DNA of 8,735 bases from the NCBI GenBank assembly GCA_005883905.1, contig VAYD01000044.1, positions 1-8,735 on the forward strand, written 5' to 3'. The DNA comes from Actinomycetota bacterium (GTDB taxonomy: Bacteria; Actinomycetota; Thermoleophilia; Solirubrobacterales; Solirubrobacteraceae). The first letter of the stretch is position 1. Each line of letters opens with the position of its first letter. The translations under genes and the position numbers were made by a program. Shown here one piece after another: positions 1 through 5,219 of the stretch. The notes under the pieces are model-generated. The model saw nothing but the letters and a program-made list of their open reading frames with translations. It made no database searches and was not told where the DNA came from.

Positions 1-147
1 ATCGGCGGCCTCGACGCGGCGACGCTGCCCGGAGCGGTGGCCGCCGGCGCGACGCGCGCCGCGGTCGTGCGCGCGATCAGCGACGCGGCCGATCCCGAAG
101 CGGCGGCGCGCGCGTTGCGCGCGGCGCTGGCGGTGCCGGTTGGGTAG
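1..147 (+). CDS. thiE: Thiamine-phosphate synthase ThiE, C-terminal end (partial at window start)
   Basis: The first reading frame is open from base 1 and ends at TAG 145-147, giving the last 48 residues of a protein whose start lies outside the window. The piece begins IGGLDAATLPGAVAAGATR and continues with AAVVRAISDAADPEAAAR. This is the closing part of the ThiE TIM barrel: the Gly-Gly phosphate-binding turn, the AGA(x)(x)AVV strand, then the 'AI..A.DP..AA..L' helix. By family knowledge ThiE joins the hydroxymethylpyrimidine diphosphate and thiazole phosphate moieties into thiamine monophosphate in the cytoplasm. Thiamine diphosphate is the cofactor of the E1 subunit that works with the E2 and E3 found further on, which is a plausible but unproven reason for the neighbourhood. 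Only about a quarter of the protein is visible, so the catalytic residues cannot be checked. The related transcriptional regulator TenI shares this fold and is the main alternative. Confidence 0.72.
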   Translation: MGGLDAATLPGAVAAGATRAAVVRAISDAADPEAAARALRAALAVPVG

Positions 148-596
148 GCGCGCGCGCCAGCGCGACGCCGCGGGCCCACGACTGCGGGGCGAGGCGGCCA
201 ACGAGGCCGCGCGCGCCGAGCTCGAGCCGCTGCGCGCCGGCGAGCGCCCGCCCGCGCTCATCGCCGGCGTGATCGTCGCCGCGGTGCTCGCGATCGCCAA
301 TGTCGCGCTCTACGCGGCCGGCGCCGACGTGCGCGGCAAGGCTCCCAGCGCCGGCGTTCGGCTTCGCCGCGCTCATGTTCATCGCGGCCTGGGGCATGTG
401 GAACCTGCGCTACTGGGCCGTCCTGGGATTCCAGGCGCTGCTGGCGGTCACGATCGTCATCGCGGCGTTGTCGCTCGCCGTCGCGTCGAACCTCATCGCG
501 GTCGTCCTGTGCCTGGTGATCATCGTGCCGGGAAGCTGGCTGTTCTGGAAGCTGGTCCGCGTGCTGGCGCGGTTGCAGATGCCAGAGCGACGGTGA
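140..596 (+). CDS. Small four-helix membrane protein, unknown function, interrupted by an apparent 1-bp frameshift
   Basis: Two overlapping frames together make one plausible protein. The first, from TTG 140-142 (overlapping the thiE stop), is charged at its N-terminus, then reads LEPLRAGERPPALIAG and a first membrane helix (about residues 39-60) up to VRGKAP. The second frame carries on from APAFGFAALMF through three more helices (about 72-87, 92-114, 117-136) to QMPERR and TGA 594-596. Removing one C from the CCC run at 344-346 joins them into a 151-residue protein. An ATG at 300 opens the second frame alone, but a product from there would start with a non-hydrophobic out-of-frame stretch and lose helix 1, so I do not prefer it. 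The helices contain Trp and aromatic residues (WGMWNLRYW, SWLFWKLV) and the tail is basic, suggesting an inner-membrane protein with a cytoplasmic C-terminus. I recognise no named family. The break may be a sequencing error or a recent mutation. Confidence 0.55.
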
Positions 597-608
597 TCAG
601 TAGGTTTC

Positions 609-1946
609 ATGGACATGGCCGATCAGCAATTCGATTGCGTGGTCATCGGGTCTGGTCCTGGCGGGTACGTGGCCGCGATTCGCGCCGCACAGCTGGGAAT
701 GAAGACCGCGGTGGTCGAGAAGGACGTCGTCGGCGGGCGCTGTCTGAACTACGCATGCATTCCCGCCAAGGCGGTCCTGCGGACGGCCGATGTGCTCACC
801 GAGGTGCGCGGGGCCGGCGACTTCGGCATCTCGCTCAACGGCACGGAGCCGGCGATCGACTTCGACGCTGTGATGGCGCGGCGCGCGCGCGTCATCAAGA
901 CGCTGACCGGCGGCGTGAGCGGCCTCTTCAAGAAGAACGAGATCACCTACATCGAAGGATTCGGCTCGCTGACCGCCGAGGGCAACGTGCGCGTCGGCGA
1001 CGACGAGCTCGAGGCGTCGAAGGCCGTCGTGCTGGCGAGCGGGTCGGTGAAGAGACCGATTCCCGGCGTCGAGTTCGGCGGCAACGTGATCGGCACCGAG
1101 GAGGCGTGGGCGCTGACTGAGCTGCCGTCCTCGATGGTGGTCATCGGCGCGGGTGCGTCAGGCACCGAGATCGCGAGTGCCTACGCGCGGCTCGGCACGC
1201 AGGTGACCCTCTACGAGGGCCTCGAGCGCGTGTTGCCGACCGAGGACGCCGACATCTCCAAGCTCGCCGAGCGCTCGTTCAAGAAGCAGGGAATCGACGT
1301 GAAGACCTCGACCTTCTACGAAGGCCAGGACGCCGACTGGGTCGTGATCGCGGCCGGGCGCGGCCCGGACATCGAGGGGCTCGGACTCGACGTGGCGGGT
1401 GTGAAGCTCGACGACAGCGGCCTCGTCGCAGTCGACGGGGCGCTGCGCACGAACGTGGCGAAGGTCTACGCGATCGGCGACCTCGTCGCGGGGCCGGCGC
1501 TCGCGCACAAGGCCTCCGACGAAGGCGTGATCGCGGTCGAGGACGCCGCGGGGCTGGAGACCCACCCGATCTCCTACATCGACATCCCGCGCGCGACGTT
1601 CTGCACCCCGAACGTGGCGTCGTTCGGCCTCACCGAGCAGCAGGCGCGAGACGCCGGCCACGACGTGGTCGTCGGCAAGGTGCAGTACGGAGCGGTCGGC
1701 GCGGGCACGGTCTACGGCGACCGCACCGGCCTGGTGAAGGTGGTCGGCGACAAGAAGTACGGCGAGATGCTGGGCGGCCACATCGTGGGCGCGAAGGCAA
1801 CCGAGCTGATCCAGGAGCTCGTCAACGCCAAGGTGCTGGAGGGCGGCTTCCCCGAGGTCGCTCGGATGATCCACGGCCATCCGACGATGTCGGAGGCCGT
1901 GATGGAAGCCGCCCGCGCGGCCGATGGCTGGCTCATCCACGGCTGA
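609..1946 (+). CDS. lpdA: Dihydrolipoyl dehydrogenase (E3 of 2-oxoacid dehydrogenase complexes)
   Basis: E3 reoxidises the dihydrolipoyl group of E2 with NAD+, through FAD and a redox disulfide, in the cytoplasm. The 445-residue product shows the whole family order: FAD-binding VVIGSGPGGYVAA (residues 11-23); redox-active disulfide GGRCLNYACIPAKA with Cys45 and Cys50; NAD-binding VVIGAGASGTEIAS (from about residue 177); second FAD motif VYAIGDLVAGPALAHKA (from 286); and the dimer-interface active site HGHPTMSE, with His424 and Glu429 as the base and its partner. The start ATG 609 has a weak purine stretch (AGTAGG) upstream; ATG 615 is equally possible. Typical E3 proteins have about 465-475 residues. 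The shortage lies in one place, between GIDVKTSTF and DADWVVIAAG, where roughly 20 residues of the usual beta-meander are missing without a frame change. The gene runs straight into the next one (23-bp overlap). Mercuric reductase and other flavin disulfide reductases are much less likely given the C-terminal HxHPTxSE. Confidence 0.93.
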   Translation: MDMADQQFDCVVIGSGPGGYVAAIRAAQLGMKTAVVEKDVVGGRCLNYACIPAKAVLRTADVLTEVRGAGDFGISLNGTEPAIDFDAVMARRARVIKTLTGGVSGLFKKNEITYIEGFGSLTAEGNVRVGDDELEASKAVVLASGSVKRPIPGVEFGGNVIGTEEAWALTELPSSMVVIGAGASGTEIASAYARLGTQVTLYEGLERVLPTEDADISKLAERSFKKQGIDVKTSTFYEGQDADWVVIAAGRGPDIEGLGLDVAGVKLDDSGLVAVDGALRTNVAKVYAIGDLVAGPALAHKASDEGVIAVEDAAGLETHPISYIDIPRATFCTPNVASFGLTEQQARDAGHDVVVGKVQYGAVGAGTVYGDRTGLVKVVGDKKYGEMLGGHIVGAKATELIQELVNAKVLEGGFPEVARMIHGHPTMSEAVMEAARAADGWLIHG

Positions 1947-2394
1947 TCCGTTCTTCTTCGACCTCGGCGACCCGCGCGCGTATGTCGAGGCCGAGCGGCT
2001 GATCGCAACCGACCCGTCGCGCGAGTGGATCCCGGCGCGCTCCGACGTCGTGTTGCGCTGCGCCCACGAGGGCGACGCGCTGCGCGAGGACGTGGCGCGC
2101 GCGGTCGCGCGGCTCGATCTGCAGCCGCTGCGCTGGCCGGATCCGTTCCCGTTCGACTCCGAGGAGGCGCTGCTCGCTGCCACCTACGCGAGGTCGATCG
2201 GCCGCGTGGTCGCGTTCTCGCTGGCGGCGTTCCGCCAGGCGTTCGCTGGCGGCCATCCGCTGGACACCGACCATGTCTTGATCGCGGCCAGCGCCTGTGA
2301 GATGCACCCGCGCGCGGTGCTCAAGGCGCTCGAGTCGCGGCGGGTGCGCGAGCAGCTCGACGAGTTCAGCGAGCGCGCCCGGGTGGCGCTGTGA
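1924..2394 (+). CDS. Shortened DsbA/HCCA-isomerase-like thioredoxin-fold protein
   Basis: The start ATG 1924 lies inside the end of lpdA and is the only start before the first strand, so the genes are probably translationally coupled. The 156-residue product opens with FFFDLGDPRAYVEAERL, which resembles the first strand and helix of the DsbA-like family that includes 2-hydroxychromene-2-carboxylate isomerase (usual form 'FYFDfgSPyaYLA'). LQPLRWPDPFPFDSEEAL and VAFSLAAFRQAFAGGHPL match the helical insertion, with its 'F..alFrA.FaeGrdl' signature. The active-site position holds Asp-Pro-Arg-Ala instead of Cys-x-x-Cys, so a disulfide oxidoreductase role is unlikely. There is no signal peptide, so it should be cytoplasmic. 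Family members of about 200 residues continue with a 'GV.gVPtf' cis-proline loop and a final strand; here the stop comes right before that. It is either a reduced scaffold-type homologue or a truncated gene. Substrate unknown. Confidence 0.62.
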   Translation: MAGSSTADPFFFDLGDPRAYVEAERLIATDPSREWIPARSDVVLRCAHEGDALREDVARAVARLDLQPLRWPDPFPFDSEEALLAATYARSIGRVVAFSLAAFRQAFAGGHPLDTDHVLIAASACEMHPRAVLKALESRRVREQLDEFSERARVAL

Positions 2395-2633
2395 GAGCGA
2401 ACCGCGCCTACCGCCTGATTCACACGCGCGGCTCGCGCGCCCCGGCCTTCCTGTCGGGACCGGATCGCATGGACCAGGTCGAGATCGTCTCGATCGACGA
2501 CGGCGAGATCGTCCTCTTCTGGGACGTGGCCGGCGCCGAGGCCGGCTCGTTCGTGCGGCGGGTCCGCGCCGACCTGAGCCAGCTCGATGCGGATATGTTC
2601 ATCGAGCGATGGTCACAGGTGGAGGGTCCTTGA
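2391..2633 (+). CDS. Small conserved-looking protein of unknown function, coupled to the ATPase
   Basis: GTG 2391 overlaps the upstream TGA as GTGA, and the gene's own TGA at 2631-2633 overlaps the ATPase start, so it sits tightly inside a run of co-translated genes. The product is 80 residues, acidic overall, with no membrane segment or signal peptide. It reads as a short beta-rich start (NRAYRLIHTRGSRAPAFL), a central MDQVEIVSIDDGEIVLFWDV strand pair, then a helix with alternating Asp and Leu (RADLSQLDADMFIERW). I do not recognise a family. The regular hydrophobic pattern, in-frame overlaps on both sides and third-position GC like that of the neighbours support real coding. The position suggests a partner or regulator of the ATPase that follows, which is inference from coupling only. 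Confidence 0.6.
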   Translation: MRANRAYRLIHTRGSRAPAFLSGPDRMDQVEIVSIDDGEIVLFWDVAGAEAGSFVRRVRADLSQLDADMFIERWSQVEGP

Positions 2634-4126
2634 GCGTAGCCGCGGGCGGCGAGCAGATCCGCGGGCTCAAGCAGGCGCTCGAGGCGCAGGTGCCTGCGGT
2701 CGCCGTCTCGCTCGACGGGCTGACCTTCACGTACATCGCACCGATCGCCGTGCCGCAGCCGGCGGGCAGCTATGTCAGCGTCGCCACGCCGGAAGGGCCG
2801 CGGCTCGGCCAGGTCCGGGAGGCCGTCATCGAGCACGCCGAGGGGCCGGAGGTCGGCGCCGCGTTCGGCGAGTTCGACAACGTCCGGATGCGTGTCCGCT
2901 TCGATCGGCTGACGGGCAGCGGCGCGATGCTCGAGGCCTCGCCGCCATTCCACGACGCGCCGTTCACGCCCGCCGCGGCCGACGCCGTCACCGCGTGGCA
3001 GGACGCGAATCGCGGGCGCGGGGCGATGCTGGCGCTCGGCGAGGCGGCGCTCGCGCCGGGCGTGCGCGCGGAGCTCGACGCCGCCGGCTTCGGGCGCCAC
3101 ACCTTCCTCTGCGGCCAGTCGGGCTCGGGCAAGTCCTACGCGATGGGCCTGGTCCTCGAGCAGCTCCTGCTCGAGACGGACATCCCCATCGTCGTGCTGG
3201 ACCCGAACTCCGACGCGACGCGCCTGCGCGAGCTGACCGACGGCGCCGACGCGGCGCTCGCCGAGCGCTGGCGCGACATCGCGCCGCGCATCGCTGTCCG
3301 CGGCGCCGGCCGCGAGGGCGACGAGCGCCTGCGACTGCGCTTCTTCGACCTCGAGCCGGGGCTGCAGCAGGCGGTCGTGGGGCTCAACCCGCTGCGCGAC
3401 CGCGAGGAGTTCGACGCGCTGCGGCGGCTGATCGAGGCGGACCGGGCCGGAGGCTCCGTCGCGGAGCTGATGGCGCTGGTGCACGAGGCCGGCGACCCCG
3501 AGCTCGCGGCGCTCGAGCTGCGGATCCGCAACCTCGGCGTCCTCGACTGGCCGGTCTGGTCGCGCGACTCGAACGACCCCGGCCTGCTCGGCGAGCTCGA
3601 CCGCGACGACTGGCGCTGCCTGGTCGTCGACCTCGGCTCGATCGCGCTGCCGGCCGAGCGCGCCATGGTCGCCGCCGCGGTGCTGTCGAAGCTGTGGGCG
3701 CGCCGCACGCAGCGCCGGCCGGTGCTGCTCGTCGTCGACGAGGCCCACAACGTCTGCCCGCCGGACCCGGCCGACGAGCTCACCGCGTACGCGACTGAGC
3801 ACGCCGTGCGGGTCGCCGGCGAAGGGCGCAAGTTCGGCATCTACCTCCTGGTCGCGTCGCAGCGGCCCCTCAAGGTCCACGAGAACGTCCTCAGCCAGTG
3901 CGACAACCTGTTCCTGATGCGGATGAACTCCGCCGGCGACCTGGCGCGCCTGGGCGAGCTCTTCTCCTTCGTTCCGCCCGGCTTGCTCGCGCGCGCGACG
4001 AGCTTCGGGCTCGGCGAGTCGCTCGTGGCGGGCCGCGTCGCGTCGCACCCGATGTTCGCCCGGACCGGTCGCCGGATCGCCTCCGAGGGCGGCTCCGACG
4101 TGCCCGCCGACTGGGCGCGGCGCTAA
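2630..4126 (+). CDS. HerA/DUF87-type P-loop ATPase
   Basis: The 498-residue product (from TTG 2630) has an N-terminal beta-rich region (residues about 20-100), as in HerA-like proteins that start with a HAS-type barrel, then a FtsK/HerA-family motor. Walker A is GQSGSGKSYAMG (Gly162-Lys168-Ser169), followed by PIVVLDPNSD. Walker B is VLLVVDEAHNVCPP with Asp370-Glu371. Next come EGRKFGIYLLVASQRPLK (sensor strand) and NLFLMRMNSAGDL, which fits the arginine-finger region of hexameric HerA-like ATPases. Known relatives are DNA-translocating motors, often with a nuclease partner; no NurA or other nuclease is adjacent here. TTG 2630 follows GGAGGG (2621-2626) by only 3 nt and overlaps the upstream stop; ATG 2609 would add seven residues and is a fair alternative. 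The longer frame back to 2297 lies over the two preceding genes and is not used. The end overlaps the convergent gene by 4 bp. Substrate and partner are unknown. Confidence 0.85.
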   Translation: MSVAAGGEQIRGLKQALEAQVPAVAVSLDGLTFTYIAPIAVPQPAGSYVSVATPEGPRLGQVREAVIEHAEGPEVGAAFGEFDNVRMRVRFDRLTGSGAMLEASPPFHDAPFTPAAADAVTAWQDANRGRGAMLALGEAALAPGVRAELDAAGFGRHTFLCGQSGSGKSYAMGLVLEQLLLETDIPIVVLDPNSDATRLRELTDGADAALAERWRDIAPRIAVRGAGREGDERLRLRFFDLEPGLQQAVVGLNPLRDREEFDALRRLIEADRAGGSVAELMALVHEAGDPELAALELRIRNLGVLDWPVWSRDSNDPGLLGELDRDDWRCLVVDLGSIALPAERAMVAAAVLSKLWARRTQRRPVLLVVDEAHNVCPPDPADELTAYATEHAVRVAGEGRKFGIYLLVASQRPLKVHENVLSQCDNLFLMRMNSAGDLARLGELFSFVPPGLLARATSFGLGESLVAGRVASHPMFARTGRRIASEGGSDVPADWARR

Positions 4127-4140
4127 CCGACGAGCCGCGC
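4115..4140. terminator. Inverted repeat at the convergent stop codons, possible bidirectional terminator
   Basis: GCGCGGC at 4115-4121 and GCCGCGC at 4134-4140 are perfect 7-bp inverted arms around a 12-nt loop. The loop contains almost all of the two overlapping stop codons (the ATPase TAA and the DUF3037 TAG read on the other strand). There is no T-tract on either side, so it does not look like a classical intrinsic terminator. Short GC inverted repeats arise easily in DNA of this composition. The position between two convergent operons with no spacer is the main support. Confidence 0.3.
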
Positions 4141-4503
4141 GAACAGCTGCGCCAGCTTCGCCGCCGGGTCGGCGGTGACGCCGGTGTGCACCGGCGAGGC
4201 CTGGACGACCGTCGACGACGGCGCCGCGATCCAGTTGAAGCGCTCGGAGGGCTCCATGCGCGCAATCGGCCCGCCCGCCGGGTCGCCGGCGGCGACGCGA
4301 TCCAGCGCCTCGAGGTGGCGGGCGACCGGCTCGAAGTCGCAGTCCGGGAACAGCGCCCCCAGGCGCGCCCGGTCGAGCGCCACCTGAGCGGCGAGGAAGC
4401 CCGCCTGACGCGCGAACAGCACGACGCCCGCATTGATGAACTCGGCGCGCTCGACGTCCGGGACGACGCGCAGGACGCAATAGGCGAAGGGCGTGTCAGG
4501 CAA
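4123..4503 (-). CDS. DUF3037 protein, partner of the HipA-like kinase
   Basis: The 126-residue product matches the DUF3037 family as I know it: an N-terminal FAYCVLRVVPDVERAEFINA, then GVVLFARQAGFLAAQVAL, and a C-terminal ERFNWIAAPSSTVVQASPVH followed by TG. No enzyme activity is established for the family. There is no membrane segment or signal peptide. The start TTG 4501-4503 lies 8 bp inside the end of the kinase gene, with a purine-rich GGAGAGGG about 9 nt upstream, so translation is probably coupled. Homologues of this family are, to my recollection, often encoded next to HipA-like kinases, as here, which points to a shared role such as substrate, inhibitor or accessory subunit of the kinase (inference). 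Its stop overlaps the end of the convergent ATPase gene by 4 bp. Confidence 0.8.
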   Translation of the reverse strand: MPDTPFAYCVLRVVPDVERAEFINAGVVLFARQAGFLAAQVALDRARLGALFPDCDFEPVARHLEALDRVAAGDPAGGPIARMEPSERFNWIAAPSSTVVQASPVHTGVTADPAAKLAQLFARLVG

Positions 4504-5170
4504 GGAACGCGGCCCTCTCCTCGAGGAACGACATGTAGGTCGCGGCGGGGACGTCGAGCCACTCGGGCGGCACCAGCGACACGATCGCGGATGCGTCGAA
4601 CGAAGGGCGGGGACGCTCGCCGGCGATCGGCGTCAGTACATGATCGGCGATCGCGGCGAAGTCCCGCCGCGCGGCGCCCGCGAGGTCGCCGGCGTGGTGC
4701 GGGAACAGCGCGGCGCCGTGGTCGATCAGCCACAGCCGGCCGTGCCAGACCAGCAGGTTCGGGTTGCGCGGCGTGCGGTCGATGTTCAGCGTCAGCTCGT
4801 CGAGCCACACCACCAGCGCGGCGAGCTCGGGTGCCACCTCGAACGCGCTGTCATAGGCCAGCGCGCCGGGCAGGAAGTCCAGGCCGACGTTGAGCCCGGC
4901 CGACGCCTCGATCAGCTCCTGGATCTCGGGATCGGGCTCCGCCCGCGCGAGGACCGGGTCGACGTCCACCAGCACGATCTCGGGCACGTTCAGCCCGACC
5001 GCGCGGCCGAGCTCGCCCGCGATGATCTCCGCCACGAGCGCCTTGACGCCCTGCCCGGCGCCGCGGAACTTGACGACGTACATGCCGTCGTCGTCGGCCT
5101 CGACCACGCCCGGGAGCGAGCCGCCCTCGCGCAGTGGCGTGGCGTAGCGGGTCGCTCGCACCGTGCGCAC
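4496..5170 (-). CDS. Compact HipA-like kinase (HipA_2 type)
   Basis: The product from GTG 5168-5170 is 224 residues, MRTVRATRYATPLREGGSLP onwards, about half the length of classical HipA (about 440). Visible kinase features: a Gly-rich N-terminal turn then YVVKF with Lys34 (likely ATP-binding); a helix with Glu48/Glu53; LGLNVPEIVLVDVDP; a catalytic-loop-like NIDRTPRNPN (Asn129, Asp131, Asn136, Asn138); and WLIDHGAALF with Asp150 as the metal-binding Asp of a DFG-like element. Known HipA proteins are Ser/Thr kinases, some of which phosphorylate tRNA synthetases or EF-Tu-like targets and act as toxins with HipB. There is no HipB-like DNA-binding gene next to this one; its co-transcribed partner is the DUF3037 gene. 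The open frame reaches back to 5284, but that would cover the divergent gene, and the extra N-terminus is low-complexity Ser/Ala, so GTG 5170 is preferred. Target unknown. Confidence 0.78.
   Translation of the reverse strand: MRTVRATRYATPLREGGSLPGVVEADDDGMYVVKFRGAGQGVKALVAEIIAGELGRAVGLNVPEIVLVDVDPVLARAEPDPEIQELIEASAGLNVGLDFLPGALAYDSAFEVAPELAALVVWLDELTLNIDRTPRNPNLLVWHGRLWLIDHGAALFPHHAGDLAGAARRDFAAIADHVLTPIAGERPRPSFDASAIVSLVPPEWLDVPAATYMSFLEERAAFLA
5163..5170. promoter_or_regulatory. Palindrome GTGCGCAC with a GTG codon on each strand
   Basis: The 8-bp perfect palindrome GTGCGCAC provides the preferred GTG start of the kinase on the minus strand and also an in-frame GTG of the divergent c-di-GMP gene on the plus strand. 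If the plus-strand GTG were used, the two genes would overlap head to head by 8 bp. I prefer GTG 5220 for the plus gene. The palindrome could also be a protein-binding site, but nothing else supports that. Confidence 0.3.
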
Positions 5171-5184
5171 AGCGGCGCGCAGTC

Positions 5185-5213
5185 TTGCAGTTCTTCCTGC
5201 ACCTGCCGATGAT
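5185..5213 (+). promoter_or_regulatory. Possible promoter of the c-di-GMP gene, overlapping a short inverted repeat
   Basis: In the short divergent spacer, TTGCAG (5185-5190) and GATGAT (5208-5213) are 17 bp apart and resemble weak -35 and -10 elements. Transcription starting about 7 nt later would begin at GTG 5220, giving a leaderless message, which is common in actinobacteria. Over the -35 and spacer lies TGCAG-TTCTTC-CTGCA (5186-5201), 5-bp inverted arms with a 6-nt gap, a possible operator that could serve both divergent genes. Both matches are weak and may be chance; the spacer is the only non-coding place where a divergent promoter could lie. Confidence 0.22.
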
Positions 5214-5219
5214 CTCGAA

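Noticed and set aside
363..1120. Continuation of the 140-start frame past the frameshift point
   Set aside because: After position 360 the sequence loses hydrophobic pattern and becomes Arg-rich, and it runs over the start of lpdA; only the part up to about 346 is coding.
1158..2183. Minus-strand open frame opposite the end of lpdA and the DsbA-like gene
   Set aside because: It covers two real plus-strand genes and reads as His/Arg/Val-rich sequence typical of the antisense of GC-rich coding DNA.
2420..4480. Long minus-strand open frame (686 codons) opposite the ATPase
   Set aside because: The translation is Arg/Ala/Gly/Val-rich without domain motifs and lies antisense to a gene with clear Walker motifs; such shadows are expected in very GC-rich DNA.
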